This document shows positions 9,249-19,626 of a stretch of DNA of 64,000 nucleotides, piece by piece. Within the stretch, counting starts at the first letter, position 1. Every line of letters starts with the position of its first letter. This DNA is from Massilia sp. YIM B02769 (lineage in GTDB: Bacteria; Pseudomonadota; Gammaproteobacteria; Burkholderiales; Burkholderiaceae_D). Below the pieces are notes generated by a model. It had not been told where the DNA came from, searched no databases, and saw only the letters and a list, made by a program, of their open reading frames with translations. The position numbers and the translations under genes are program-made. The stretch is from assembly GCF_030411995.1 (NCBI RefSeq), contig NZ_JASNRC010000004.1:62001-126000 (forward strand), in the 5' to 3' direction.

Positions 9249-12200
9249 GCGAGACTTCCGTTGGCAAGCAGGCGGTCCAGCCCGTCGAGCAGGGCCAGGT
9301 CCGGTTCGAGCAGATAGCAGCCATGGGTGGCCGTATTCGCGATCCCGCGCAGGAACAGGAACACGGCGCCGCCCAGCTGTTCGGCCGGGTCGTAGTTGTC
9401 GCCCAGGCGGCTTTTCAACAGGCGGTGCAGGGCCAGCATGTAGATGGCGCCCTGGATGTCGTAGCGGTGGCCGGCCATGCCCTCTTCCATTGCGCGCTTC
9501 GTGTAAGCCGCGTCGCCCGTGCCGAGCGCATTCGATTTGTAGTCGAGTACCCAGTAGCGGCCGGCGTGTTCGAACACCAGGTCGGCGAAGCCTTTCAGCA
9601 TGCCGTGCAGCGCGCGCTCGGGCAGGGTCGGGCGCGCGGTGTTGCCGAGCAAACGGCGCCGGCACAGGCGGTCAAGCGCGCCCACGTCCAGTTCTTCGCT
9701 CGGGAACCAGAATTCCATCTCCGGCAAAGGCGCGTCGATTTCAAACAGGCTGGCGCCGAACGGCGGCAGGCGCGTGGTGGCGATCATGCGCAGCCAGGCC
9801 AGGGCGTCGTCGAGGCGGTTGCCCCAGCCGGCGCGCTGGATCCGCTGCACCAGGCGCGATTCGAAGCTAGGATCGTCGATGGCGAAGCCTTCCTGCGCCA
9901 TCCACTCCAGCTGCTCGTGCAGGAAGTTACCCGGCACCGAGCCGCGCGGGAAGCGGTGCCAGGGCGCGTCTTCGCCGCGCGGCGCGGCGACCGCGACCTC
10001 TTCTTCTTCGAGCAGCGTCTCTTCGGCAGCGCGCTGCGGCGGCGCCATTGTGTGACGCGTGATCGAGGTGAAGGAGCCGACCGACCAGTTGCGCTCGAAC
10101 TGGGCGTCGAAGGGCGCCGGCTCGATCAGCGGGGCGCGGGTTTCCACGCGTTCGAGCATGGTGCAGCCGTCCAGGTTGTCGTCCAGGGTATGCAGCTCGA
10201 TGCCTTCGCAGTCGCCGCGCAGGCGTTCCAGGTGCTCGGCCAGGTGCGCCGTCGCGACCGGGCTGCCGCCGCTGAGCAGGTAGCCGAGCGCCGATTCGTG
10301 CAGGCGGTTCTCGCCCTTCTTGCTGGCCGCCACCGCCGCCACGCCCAGCCACAGGAAGTGGCGCGCGCGCGTCAGCGCCACGTACAGGAGACGCAGGTCT
10401 TCTTCCAGGCGCGCGCGGTCGACCGCCTGCAACGCTTCGTCGGACAGGGCCAGGTCGATCTTGCGGCCGCCCTCCGCGTCCACGTATTCGAAGAAGGTGC
10501 GATTGCGTTTGTCGGTCTTGCGCGCGGTGACGGCAAACGGCAAATACACCAGCGGGTATTCCAGGCCCTTCGACTTGTGCACCGTGATCACCTTCACCAG
10601 CTCGGCGTCACTTTCCAGGCGCAGCACGCGTTCGTCGCCGCCCTCGCCCAGGCCTTCGACCTGTTCGGCGAACCAGCGGATCAGGGCTTGCTCGCCGTCG
10701 AGCTGGGTGGAAGCCTCTTGCAGCAGCTCGGCCAGGTGCAGCAGGTTGGTCAGGCGCCGCTCGCCGCCGGGTTCGCGCAGCAGGCGCGCCGGCAGGCCGA
10801 GTTCGTGGATGAAGCGGCGCAGCATGGCCAGCACGCCCTGGCGCTGCCAGCAGTTGTGCAGGTTCTTCAGTTGCTCGACGCGGGTTTCCCAGGCCGTCTC
10901 ATCACTCGACAGCAGCGCCAGTTCGCCCAGCGGCAGGCCGGCCGTACGCGTGGCCAGCGCAGCGCGCGCGAGTGCGCCATCGAGCGGGTTCGCCACCGCA
11001 TGCAGCCAGCGCAGCACGTCCTGCGCTTCTTCGCTTTCGACCACCGAGTCCTTGTCGGACAGGTAGACGCTGGCGACGCGGCGGCGCATCAGGGCGTGGC
11101 GGATGGCCGCCGCCTCGCGCCGGTCGCGCACCAGGATGGCGATATCGGCCGGCATCAGGCGCGTGAAGCTGTCGCCATCATCGAAGCCCACCGCCTCGTC
11201 GTTCAGCAGCTTGACGATGTGCTCGGCGCAGTGGTGGGCGAAGAATTCCCGGTACTCGTCGGCCTTCATGTCCTCGCGCGCGGTAGCGCTCATGGTCAGC
11301 GCCTGGTAGGGGCCGTCGACGCCGACCAGTTCGGCCTTGCGCCCGGCCGCGCCCACCGGCTCGAAGGGCAGCGGGTTCTCGTCGCCCTTGCGGAAGCGGA
11401 AGGCGCCGGTGGCATAGCCCGGATGCGCCGTGTCGCGTTCCGCGTAGTCGAACATGCGGTTCACCGCCTTCACCAGCGCCGCGGTGGAGCGGTAGTTGGT
11501 GCCGAGCTGGTAGTGCCGGCCCGCGGTGGCGCGCCGTGCCGACAGATAGCTGTGGATGTCGGCGCCGCGGAAGCCGTAGATCGACTGCTTCGGGTCGCCG
11601 ATCAGGAACAGGCCGCCGTTCGCGTCGTTCTCGGCCACGCGGTACAGCAAATCGAAGATACGGTACTGGTCGGGCGAGGTATCCTGGAATTCGTCGATCA
11701 GCGCCACCGGGTACTGGGTGACGATGCGGCGGCGCAGGGCTTCGCCGTTCGGGCCTTCGAGTGCATCCTTCAGGCGCGCCAGCATGTCGGCAAAGCCGAA
11801 CTGGCGCGTGCGCTGCTTCAGCTCCGCCATGCGCGCGGCGATATGGCCGGCGGCGTGGCGCAGCAAGGCGTGGGCCAGCGGATCGATCGCATCGAGCGCT
11901 GCGCGCAGCGCTTCGGTGCCGTCGAAGCAGGCTGGCACGTCGGCGCTGAAGTCCTTGCTGAAGGCGTCCGCGATGCCGTGCGGCGTGAGGCGCTTCCAGG
12001 CGGTGTCGGTGACGTCGGGTTCCAGCATGGCCGGGTCCTGGGCCCAGGCGCGCAAGGCCTCGAACCATTTGACCAGCGAATCGGCACGCATCTTGTTGCC
12101 GTTGAAGCACTTGGCGTTCGCGGCGCGGTGGCCGGCGATCCAGCGTTCCATCTCGTTGGCGCGCTCGAACCAGCCGTCCTTCAGGCGCGCGAGTTCGGCC

Positions 12201-12883
12201 TGCTGGCTGCGCTGCACGCGCGCCACCAGGCTGGCCAGCGGTTCCGGATCGGGTGCGCCCAGCACCGCCGTGCGGCCCACCAGGTCGCGGACCGACGATT
12301 TCATGGCCTCGACATCGCGCCAGGTGTCGATCACGGCCGCCAGTGCATGGCTGTTCAGTGGATACACGTGCTGGCGCCAATAGTCGTGGGCCGCGTCCTC
12401 GAACAGGGCGCGCTCGTCGCTCACCAGTTCCTCGTCGAACAGGCTGCCGCTGTCGAACGCGTGTTCGCGCAGCATGCGCTGGCACCAGGCGTCGATGGTG
12501 AAGATCGCCGCTTCGTCCATGGTTTCGGCTGCCAGCACCAGGCGGTGGGCGGCGACGAAGCGTTCGCTGTCATCGCCGTAGCTGTCGGCCAGGTCCTGCA
12601 GGTAGGGATCGTCGAGATCGAGTTCGCCACGGAAGTAGGCGGCGGCCTGCACCAGGCGCTCGCGCACGCGGTTCGACAGTTCGCGCGTGGCGGCGCGGGT
12701 GAACGTCATCACCAGGATGTCGGACGGCAGCAGCGGGCGAACAAAAGCCGCGTCGCCGCCATGGCCCAGCACCAGGCGCAGGTAGAGCGCGGCGATGGTC
12801 CAGGTCTTGCCGGTGCCGGCGCTGGCCTCGATCAGGCGCGAGCCGTGCAGCGGGAATGCCAGGGGTTCGAGCAGCTGGCTCAT
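9245..12883 (-). CDS. recB: RecBCD exonuclease V, subunit RecB
   Basis: A 1212-residue 3'-5' SF1A helicase with a C-terminal nuclease domain. Walker A is ASAGTGKTWT near residue 25. Walker B is LIDEFQDTSPDQ. The nuclease signature DYKSN (Asp1114, Lys1116) is preceded by GFADLVF, which supplies the other metal-binding Asp. All catalytic residues are present, so both activities should be intact. The start is the ATG at 12881-12883 (MSQLLEPL), which overlaps the recC stop as ATGA; its own stop overlaps recD in the same way. Together with RecC and RecD it resects broken ends and loads RecA at Chi. Confidence 0.95.
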   Translation of the reverse strand: MSQLLEPLAFPLHGSRLIEASAGTGKTWTIAALYLRLVLGHGGDAAFVRPLLPSDILVMTFTRAATRELSNRVRERLVQAAAYFRGELDLDDPYLQDLADSYGDDSERFVAAHRLVLAAETMDEAAIFTIDAWCQRMLREHAFDSGSLFDEELVSDERALFEDAAHDYWRQHVYPLNSHALAAVIDTWRDVEAMKSSVRDLVGRTAVLGAPDPEPLASLVARVQRSQQAELARLKDGWFERANEMERWIAGHRAANAKCFNGNKMRADSLVKWFEALRAWAQDPAMLEPDVTDTAWKRLTPHGIADAFSKDFSADVPACFDGTEALRAALDAIDPLAHALLRHAAGHIAARMAELKQRTRQFGFADMLARLKDALEGPNGEALRRRIVTQYPVALIDEFQDTSPDQYRIFDLLYRVAENDANGGLFLIGDPKQSIYGFRGADIHSYLSARRATAGRHYQLGTNYRSTAALVKAVNRMFDYAERDTAHPGYATGAFRFRKGDENPLPFEPVGAAGRKAELVGVDGPYQALTMSATAREDMKADEYREFFAHHCAEHIVKLLNDEAVGFDDGDSFTRLMPADIAILVRDRREAAAIRHALMRRRVASVYLSDKDSVVESEEAQDVLRWLHAVANPLDGALARAALATRTAGLPLGELALLSSDETAWETRVEQLKNLHNCWQRQGVLAMLRRFIHELGLPARLLREPGGERRLTNLLHLAELLQEASTQLDGEQALIRWFAEQVEGLGEGGDERVLRLESDAELVKVITVHKSKGLEYPLVYLPFAVTARKTDKRNRTFFEYVDAEGGRKIDLALSDEALQAVDRARLEEDLRLLYVALTRARHFLWLGVAAVAASKKGENRLHESALGYLLSGGSPVATAHLAEHLERLRGDCEGIELHTLDDNLDGCTMLERVETRAPLIEPAPFDAQFERNWSVGSFTSITRHTMAPPQRAAEETLLEEEEVAVAAPRGEDAPWHRFPRGSVPGNFLHEQLEWMAQEGFAIDDPSFESRLVQRIQRAGWGNRLDDALAWLRMIATTRLPPFGASLFEIDAPLPEMEFWFPSEELDVGALDRLCRRRLLGNTARPTLPERALHGMLKGFADLVFEHAGRYWVLDYKSNALGTGDAAYTKRAMEEGMAGHRYDIQGAIYMLALHRLLKSRLGDNYDPAEQLGGAVFLFLRGIANTATHGCYLLEPDLALLDGLDRLLANGSLA

Positions 12884-15800
12884 GCTTCTTCTCCGTCGAG
12901 CTTCGTGATCTGCACGCCTTCCAGCCAGCGCGCCAGTCCGCCATACAATTCGTCCGCCAATGCCGGCCAGTTGCCGCCCGCCGTCAGATAGGCGAAATCG
13001 GGCCAGAGACGCGCGAGACACGGGTCGGCCACTTCGCCCGAGAGCTCGAAGCCGCCTTCGTACACGGTACGTGGATCACCGTCCTGCACTTGCGCCAGCG
13101 CGGTCTTGCAGGCCAGCGGCAGCGGCGCGTCCAGGTTGCGGCGCCACAGGCGCGCCAGGTTGGCCAGTTCGTCGTAGGCGGCTGCGTTATCCAGAGGCGC
13201 CATCGTGATCACCGCATCGCGCGCCACCAGGTAGCCCGTCACTTGGGCACCGCTTGCCGCGGCCGCCAGCTGGCGCAGCCAGGGAGCGATCAGCTTGTCG
13301 CCGCGCGGCTTGCCGGCCTTGTCCAATACCTTCGACGAAATCTGCATCAGCCAGGCGGTTTGCTCACCGTTGCTGCGCAGGCGGTCGATCCAGTCGTCGA
13401 GCAGCAGGCCGTTCAGTTCCAGGCTCACCGCCAGCTTCGGCGCGGCCTGCGGAAAGCGCGCGCCAAGGCGCAGCCAGCTGCTCCGCACCGGCACCAGCCC
13501 TTCGACCAGTTGCTGCTGCCATTGGCGGCCAAGCAGGCCGATCGGCAGCACGCCTTCGCGCGCCAGGCGCTCGGCGCGCACGTCGAGCGTGGTGCGCACT
13601 TCGTCGAGCTGCTCGGGCTTGCCGGCGTCGTCGAGCAGGCTGTCTTCCAGGAAGTAGCGTTCGAGCGCATCGAGTGCGAACGGTTCCTCGTCTTCGCCGA
13701 TCACCTCGGCCTCGCCGAACATCACGCCCAGGCGGCGGCGGAAGAAGTAGCGCGCCGGCTGCTTCAGGAAGCTGGCCAGATCCGACAGCTTCAGGCGGAA
13801 CTCGGAATCGAGTTCGTAAGGGGGCAGGTCGCCAACGACGCCGCCCTCTTCCGCACCATGTGCCGCGCGCCATTCGCGCGCATAGGTCAGCAGGCCGCCT
13901 TCCTCGAAGTAGCGGCGGCTGAAGGGCTGCAGCGCGTGTTCGACGGTGATGTCGTGCAGGTCGAGATGCCAGCCGAGTTTCAGGTAGTCGCGCAGCTGCG
14001 ATACCAGCACCGATGGCGGCTGCTCGCTGTTGTCGCGCACGTTGCGGCCGACCCAGCTGACGTACAGCTTGTCGCGCGCGGCCAATAAGGCTTCGAGCAT
14101 CAGGTAGCGGTCGTCGTCGCGGCGCGAGCGGTCGCCGGGGCGGTGCATGCCCGGCAGCGCCAGCAAGTCGAAGTCGGCCTGCGGCGCGCGGCGCGGGAAG
14201 TCGCCGTCGTTCAGGCCCAGCAGGCACACCACGCGAAACGGCACGGCGCGCATCGGCATCAGGGTGCAGAAGGTCACGCCGCCCGAGACGAACTGGTGGT
14301 TCAGGGTCGGCTGGTCGATCTGGCTCAGCCAGGCTTCGCGCAGCACGGCCAGCGGCACCGGCTCGTCGAAGCCGCCCGCCTCCACCATTTCGAGCCAGCA
14401 TTGCAGGCCTTCGTTCAGCTGCGACAGGGTCAGGCGGTCGGCTTCTTCGCGGCCGTCGAAGAAAGTGGCCAGCAGTTCGCGCGCTTCCACACCCCACTCG
14501 GCAGGGGTGAGCGATTGCGCCAGGCGCGCACGCCATGCGAGCAGGCTTTCGACCAGCTGGGCCAGCGAACCGGCCAGCGCGGCGTCCAGCCCGCCGACTT
14601 CGGCATACGGTTCGATGTCGCCATAGCGCGCGCCGGCGCCGCTGGCATACCCCAGCAGCATGCGCCGCACGCCGAAGATCCAGGCATTCTGTTCGCCGGC
14701 CGCACCCAGCCCGAGGCCGGCGCGGTGTTCGCGGTCCAGGCCCCAGCGCACGCCGGCGCCTTCGATCCAGTGGCCCAGGGTCGGCAAATCGTCTTCGTGC
14801 AGGCCGAAGCGGGTGGCCACCGCCGGCACGTCGAGCAGGTCGCGCACTTCGCTCTGGCGGCAGCGCTGCTGCGGCAGGCGCAGCAGCCATTCCAGCGCCA
14901 CCAGCAGCGGATTGACGCTGCGGTCGCGCGTGTCGCCGATCTCGAAGGGGATATAGCGCGGGTCGTTGCGGCGGTGCTGGTCGAACACGGCGTGGATCGC
15001 CGGCGAGAAGGTGTCGATGTCGGGCACCATCACCACCACGTCGCGCGGGCGCAGCGTGCTGTCCTGCGCAAACATGGCCAGCAGCTGGTCGTGCAGCACC
15101 TCGACTTCGCGCTGGGTGCTGTGGGTGACGTGGAACTCGATCGAGCGGTCGTGCGGCTCGGGCGGCATCTGCGGGTGCTCGGACAGCGGCAGCAAGTCGC
15201 GCACGGCGGCCTGCACCTGCTGCAACAGCGTCTCGCCCTGGCCGTCCGAGAACAGGTCGATGCGCAGTTTGGTCATGCCGGCGGTTTCCGGGCGCCCTTC
15301 CTCATTGTCGAATTCGTCGAGCATGCGCACGAAGTCGCGCCCTTGCCGGCCCCAGCTCGCCAGCAGCGGGTGGCTGTGCGCGTGCAGTTCCTCGATCGGC
15401 AGCGCGGCCAGGTCGATGCCGCCGCGCTCCGGGTGGCGTTTATGGGCGGCCTTCAGCAGTTCGCGCCCCTCGATGATGTCGCCCCAGTAAAACTGGCAAG
15501 GGTTCGGCACCGCCAGCAGCACCTGCGTATGGCGCGACAGTGCGGCGATCGCCTGCAGCGTCTGGTACGGCAGGGCCGACATCCCGAACAGCACCACGCG
15601 CCGCGGCAGGCGGTGCTTCGGCTGGTCGCCCGAGAGGATGGCCGAGACGAAGACTTCGTGGATCGCCGCGCGGCCGGTACCGCGCTGCATCACGGGGACG
15701 CTCTCGTGCACCGCACGCCAGAGGCGCGCCTGCCAGCACTGGTCGGCAGCCAGCGGCACCGGCTCGCCGCCGGCGCGGCGCAGCTGGTCGCGCCCGACTT

Positions 15801-16269
15801 CCCAATCCGTCAGCCAGTCGGCGCGGTAGACCTGGTACTGGTCGTACAGATCGGCCAGGCGCTCGGCCAGCTGCAGGCGGCGCTCGGGGCAGCCGTCGCC
15901 GAGGAAGTGGGTCAGCGGCGCGAACACCGGCTCCTTCAGCAGCGTCGGCAACAGGCGCATCAGGCGCCAGGTGAGCGGGTCCTTGTCGAACGGCGAGCGG
16001 GTTGGCACGCGCTCGCGCCCCAGGGTGGCGCGGTAGGCTTCCCACAGGAAGCGCGCCGGCAGCGCCACGCGGGTGGCGGCGCACACGCCCAGGTCCTGGG
16101 CCAGCGCGATCTTCAGCCACTCGGCAAAACCGTTCGACTGCACCAGGATGGTTTCCTGCTCCAGCGGCCCGAGCGGATGGGTGCGCAGCCAGTCGAAGAC
16201 GGCTTCGCGCAGCATTTCCATCTGGTTGCCATGCAGGATCAACAGGCCGGGCGTAATGGTGGAAGACAT
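12880..16269 (-). CDS. recC: RecBCD exonuclease V, subunit RecC
   Basis: A 1129-residue scaffold and Chi-recognition subunit of RecBCD. It has no Walker motifs, as expected for the inactivated helicase/nuclease fold of RecC. The N-terminus (MSSTITPGLLILHGNQMEML) matches the usual start, with LLILHGNQ typical of RecC, so the ATG at 16267-16269 is chosen over an upstream in-frame ATG at 16479, which would add a low-complexity leader made partly from a tandem repeat. It is the first gene of the operon, so the recCBD promoter should lie upstream, between it and the hybrid kinase gene. Confidence 0.93.
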   Translation of the reverse strand: MSSTITPGLLILHGNQMEMLREAVFDWLRTHPLGPLEQETILVQSNGFAEWLKIALAQDLGVCAATRVALPARFLWEAYRATLGRERVPTRSPFDKDPLTWRLMRLLPTLLKEPVFAPLTHFLGDGCPERRLQLAERLADLYDQYQVYRADWLTDWEVGRDQLRRAGGEPVPLAADQCWQARLWRAVHESVPVMQRGTGRAAIHEVFVSAILSGDQPKHRLPRRVVLFGMSALPYQTLQAIAALSRHTQVLLAVPNPCQFYWGDIIEGRELLKAAHKRHPERGGIDLAALPIEELHAHSHPLLASWGRQGRDFVRMLDEFDNEEGRPETAGMTKLRIDLFSDGQGETLLQQVQAAVRDLLPLSEHPQMPPEPHDRSIEFHVTHSTQREVEVLHDQLLAMFAQDSTLRPRDVVVMVPDIDTFSPAIHAVFDQHRRNDPRYIPFEIGDTRDRSVNPLLVALEWLLRLPQQRCRQSEVRDLLDVPAVATRFGLHEDDLPTLGHWIEGAGVRWGLDREHRAGLGLGAAGEQNAWIFGVRRMLLGYASGAGARYGDIEPYAEVGGLDAALAGSLAQLVESLLAWRARLAQSLTPAEWGVEARELLATFFDGREEADRLTLSQLNEGLQCWLEMVEAGGFDEPVPLAVLREAWLSQIDQPTLNHQFVSGGVTFCTLMPMRAVPFRVVCLLGLNDGDFPRRAPQADFDLLALPGMHRPGDRSRRDDDRYLMLEALLAARDKLYVSWVGRNVRDNSEQPPSVLVSQLRDYLKLGWHLDLHDITVEHALQPFSRRYFEEGGLLTYAREWRAAHGAEEGGVVGDLPPYELDSEFRLKLSDLASFLKQPARYFFRRRLGVMFGEAEVIGEDEEPFALDALERYFLEDSLLDDAGKPEQLDEVRTTLDVRAERLAREGVLPIGLLGRQWQQQLVEGLVPVRSSWLRLGARFPQAAPKLAVSLELNGLLLDDWIDRLRSNGEQTAWLMQISSKVLDKAGKPRGDKLIAPWLRQLAAAASGAQVTGYLVARDAVITMAPLDNAAAYDELANLARLWRRNLDAPLPLACKTALAQVQDGDPRTVYEGGFELSGEVADPCLARLWPDFAYLTAGGNWPALADELYGGLARWLEGVQITKLDGEEA

Positions 16270-16288
16270 GGGCAATGGGAGCAGATAG

Positions 16289-16324
16289 GCTGGTGAATCG
16301 GCTGGTGAATCGGCTGGTGAATCG
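16289..16324. repeat. 12-bp tandem repeat, three copies
   Basis: Three head-to-tail copies of gctggtgaatcg lie directly upstream of the recC start, in the interval expected to hold the recCBD leader. Confidence 0.85.
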
Positions 16325-16387
16325 GCTTGGGCAGCTCGGCGCCACAGGATACTCTGTTTGGCACAGCTTTTAAAGGACAGGGGCGGC

Positions 16388-19300
16388 TCAGCGCTGATCC
16401 GTCGCGCGCGCGCCAAGTTCCGCCGCGACCTGGCGCTCCAGCCGTGCAAACAGGCTGCGCAAGCGCGCGCCAAGCGCACGCGCCTGGGCCACGGCGCCGC
16501 GCTGTTGCTGCTGCTCGAGCTCGGAGCAGACTTCGCCGAAGGCCATGGCGCCGACCGCGCGCGCCGAGGACTTCAAACGGTGCGCCGCCGCCCCGGCGCG
16601 CGCCAGGTCGCCCGAGACCAGGGCGATGTCGATCTCGGCCAGTCCCTCGCGCGCGCTGTCGAGGAACATGAAGGCATATTTACGCAGCTTGTCGGGGTTG
16701 TCGCCGAAGGTGGCGGCCAGCACCGCGGTGTCGAACAGCGGCGCGGCATCCGCCTTCGCAGGTGCCGGCGCCGCCGCCGGCGCCGCAGCCTGCGCCGCTT
16801 TCGCCGTGGCCGCAGCAGGGGTCGTTATGGGCGCCGCTTGGGCCGCGCCGCCGCGCCGGATCGCGCGCGCGATGGTCGCCGCCAGGTGCTCGGGCGCCAC
16901 CGGCTTGGTGAGGAAATCGTTCATGCCCACCGCCATGCAGCGCGCCTGGTCCTCGACGCCGGCGTTCGCGGTCATGGCGATCACCACGGTGTCGGCCAGG
17001 CGCGGGTCGGCGCGGATGCGGCGCGTGGCCTCGAAGCCGTCCATCACCGGCATCTGCACGTCCATCAGCACGCAGTCGAACAGCTGGCGGTACATCTGCA
17101 CCAGCGCTTCGGCGCCGTTGTTGGCCACCACCACCGTGGCCCCGGCCTCGCCCAGCAGCTCGCGCCCGACCTGCTGGCTGAACACGTTGTCCTCGACCAG
17201 CAGGATGCTGCGCCCGTCCAGGCGCGCGCCAGCGGCCGGCGCGGTCTCGACGCGCCGCCGCGGCTGCGTCGGCAGCTGCGCCGGCTGCGTTCCCGCCTGC
17301 TGCGCGCCCCCCTGCTGTACGCCTGGCTGTTGCACGCTTGTCCCCTCGCCCCTGCCCAGGCGCGCCGTGAACCAGAAGGTGCTGCCGCTGCCCTGCACGC
17401 TCCCGACGCCCACCTCGCCGCCCATTGCCTCGGCCAGCTGCTTGCTGATCGCCAGTCCCAGCCCGGTGCCGCCGTAGCGCCGTGTGGTCGAGGGATCGGC
17501 CTGGTGGAAGGAGGTGAACAGCCCGTCCAGCTCTTCGGGCGCGATGCCGATGCCGCTGTCCTCGACCTCGAAGCGCACCACGGTTTCGTGGCCAAAGGCG
17601 CTGACGGACCGGGCGCGGATGTGGATGCTGCCGCGTTCCGAGAACTTGATGGCGTTGCCGGTGAAATTCAGCAGCACCTGTTCCAGGCGCAGCGGGTCGC
17701 CGCGCAGGGGCCGCGCCAGTTCCGGCGCGATGTCGAATTCCAGGCGCAAGCCCTTGCTGGCGGCCACTTCGCCCAGCTGGGTCTCGATGTTGCGCATCAG
17801 CGCGTCGAGGCGGAAGTCGAGCAGTTCCAGCTCCAGGCGCCCGGCCTCGATCTTGGAGAAATCGAGGATGTGGTTGATGATGCCCAGCAGGTGCTGGCCC
17901 GAGTGGCCGATCTTTTCCAGGTAGTCGCGCTGGCGCGGATCGAGCTCGGTCTTCAGGGCCAGGTGGGTCATGCCGATGATGCTGTTCATCGGCGTACGGA
18001 TCTCGTGGCTCATGTTCGACAGGAAGTCGCTCTTCGCCTGGTTGGCGGCGTCGGCCTGGGCCTTCAGCTGGTGCAGCTCGGTGACGTCGGTGGCCACGCA
18101 CAGCACCCCGCTGACGTCGCCCTCGAGGCGCACCGGCACCTTCACTTCCCACAGCTGCAGGGCCGACCCGTCGAGCCGCTCGACGCCGACCTGGCTGGCA
18201 TGGCGGGCGCCATCGAACACGCCGCGCTCGCGCTCCCAGGCGGCATCGGCCTGCGCGGCCGGCATGACTTCGCGGTCGATTCGGCCGACGATCTCCTCGG
18301 CCGGCAAGCCGAGCGCCTGCGCCATCCCGGCGTTCACGTAGCGGTAGCGGCGGTCGCGGTCCTTCATGTAGACAAAGGCGTCGAGGTTGTCGAGCACCGT
18401 GTCGAGCAGGGTACGCTGGTCGATCGCGCCGCGGCGCGACCAGTACAGCGTGAGGAACAGGCTGTAGACCAGCAAGGTGCCGAGGAAGCCGCCGGCCAGC
18501 GCCAGCCAGGGGAACCAGCGGTCGAGCGGCGAATACAGCTCGCTCTTGCGGGCGCTGAAGTGGGCCTTCCACAGGGCGCCGCTGAAGTCGACCGGCAGCA
18601 CCGCCGTGAACAGCGCGGCATTCTGTCCGGCCTCGCGCACCCCGGCGTCGCCGTACAGCGGGCGGTCGGCGGGCGCCAGCGCCAGCCTGGCGCCGGGCCT
18701 GGCGCCGTTGCGGTCGGCCGCAAACAGCGACAGCGACAGCGCCGGCCCCTGCTGCCCCGACAGCGCGCGCTCGACCAGGGCCTGCACCGAGAACGCGACC
18801 CCGACCGCGCCCACATAGGCCGCGCGGCGGCTGGCCACATCAAGCGGCGCGCTGGCGCCCATGTACACCGGCGCACGGATGCCGAGCGCGGTGTGCGGCG
18901 TCGGCAGTGACACCTGGATCGGATGGCCGGAGGCGCTGATGCCGCCGCTGTCACGCGCGCGCGCCATCGATTCGGCCACCGGGCTGGCGGCGCTGAGGTC
19001 GAGGCCGAACTTCTCGGGCAGCATCTCGGGCGGCTCGATCAGGGTCAGCACGTTGTAGCTGGGGCGGCGCCCGGCCGGGCGGATGTCGAACTCGGGATAG
19101 CCGCCCGGCGCCAGGCTGCGGTCGGCGCGCACGGCGGCAACGAAGGCCTCGCGTTCGGCATCGGGCACCTCCTGCGAAAACGAGACGGCATCGATGGCCG
19201 GGTAGTTGGCGCGCAGGTCGAGCAGCTGCACGTAGCGGTGGAACTGCAGGCGCGTCACCGGCGTCTTACTCGATGAGAACAGGGCCACCAGCGAACGGGT

Positions 19301-19531
19301 GACGTCGGTGTAGGACTTGATCGAATTGGCCAGGCGCTCCTGGGCGGCGTGGGCGCGGTTCTCGAAGCGGCGCCGCGCTTCTTCCTCGACGTTGCGGCTG
19401 GCGCCCATGTGCAGCAGCGCGCCGACCAGCAGCGCCAGCCAGGCGCCCGCCGCCCACAGCACGAGGCGGGTGGTGCCGCGCGCACCGAAGGCGGCGCCGA
19501 TGCCGCGGGTGATCGAAAGATTCATCGCCAT
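16388..19531 (-). CDS. CHASE-PAS hybrid sensor histidine kinase with receiver and Hpt domains
   Basis: A 1047-residue inner-membrane phosphorelay kinase. The order is: an N-terminal membrane helix (about 22-42); a periplasmic CHASE-type domain (about 75-290, with [17 protein letters not shown]); a second membrane helix (about 325-350); PAS (about 370-485); HisKA with the phospho-acceptor His509 in [10 protein letters not shown]; HATPase with the GTGLGLAIS box; a receiver with Asp824 ([11 protein letters not shown]) and Lys in FLTKPV; and an Hpt domain with His984 ([11 protein letters not shown]). An Ala/Pro-rich linker separates receiver and Hpt. The complete relay lies in one chain, so a separate response regulator should take the output; none is adjacent. 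CHASE domains usually bind small ligands. Confidence 0.9.
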   Translation of the reverse strand: MAMNLSITRGIGAAFGARGTTRLVLWAAGAWLALLVGALLHMGASRNVEEEARRRFENRAHAAQERLANSIKSYTDVTRSLVALFSSSKTPVTRLQFHRYVQLLDLRANYPAIDAVSFSQEVPDAEREAFVAAVRADRSLAPGGYPEFDIRPAGRRPSYNVLTLIEPPEMLPEKFGLDLSAASPVAESMARARDSGGISASGHPIQVSLPTPHTALGIRAPVYMGASAPLDVASRRAAYVGAVGVAFSVQALVERALSGQQGPALSLSLFAADRNGARPGARLALAPADRPLYGDAGVREAGQNAALFTAVLPVDFSGALWKAHFSARKSELYSPLDRWFPWLALAGGFLGTLLVYSLFLTLYWSRRGAIDQRTLLDTVLDNLDAFVYMKDRDRRYRYVNAGMAQALGLPAEEIVGRIDREVMPAAQADAAWERERGVFDGARHASQVGVERLDGSALQLWEVKVPVRLEGDVSGVLCVATDVTELHQLKAQADAANQAKSDFLSNMSHEIRTPMNSIIGMTHLALKTELDPRQRDYLEKIGHSGQHLLGIINHILDFSKIEAGRLELELLDFRLDALMRNIETQLGEVAASKGLRLEFDIAPELARPLRGDPLRLEQVLLNFTGNAIKFSERGSIHIRARSVSAFGHETVVRFEVEDSGIGIAPEELDGLFTSFHQADPSTTRRYGGTGLGLAISKQLAEAMGGEVGVGSVQGSGSTFWFTARLGRGEGTSVQQPGVQQGGAQQAGTQPAQLPTQPRRRVETAPAAGARLDGRSILLVEDNVFSQQVGRELLGEAGATVVVANNGAEALVQMYRQLFDCVLMDVQMPVMDGFEATRRIRADPRLADTVVIAMTANAGVEDQARCMAVGMNDFLTKPVAPEHLAATIARAIRRGGAAQAAPITTPAAATAKAAQAAAPAAAPAPAKADAAPLFDTAVLAATFGDNPDKLRKYAFMFLDSAREGLAEIDIALVSGDLARAGAAAHRLKSSARAVGAMAFGEVCSELEQQQQRGAVAQARALGARLRSLFARLERQVAAELGARATDQR

Positions 19532-19626
19532 TGCCGTGCCAGGTGGTTAACCGATGGGTCAGCTGCATTCGTTGGTAATATACGCGATCAGTGCGCCAGG
19601 GGGCGCTCAACAGTAAATACACGACT

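Noticed and set aside
9161..12991. 1276-codon open frame antisense to recB
   Set aside because: It mirrors recB, which has all helicase and nuclease motifs; composition (His/Gln/Arg/Ala rich) is typical of antisense frames in high-GC DNA.
14143..16296. 717-codon open frame antisense to recC
   Set aside because: Low-complexity Gln/His/Arg/Ala translation opposite a well-supported recC; no ribosome site.
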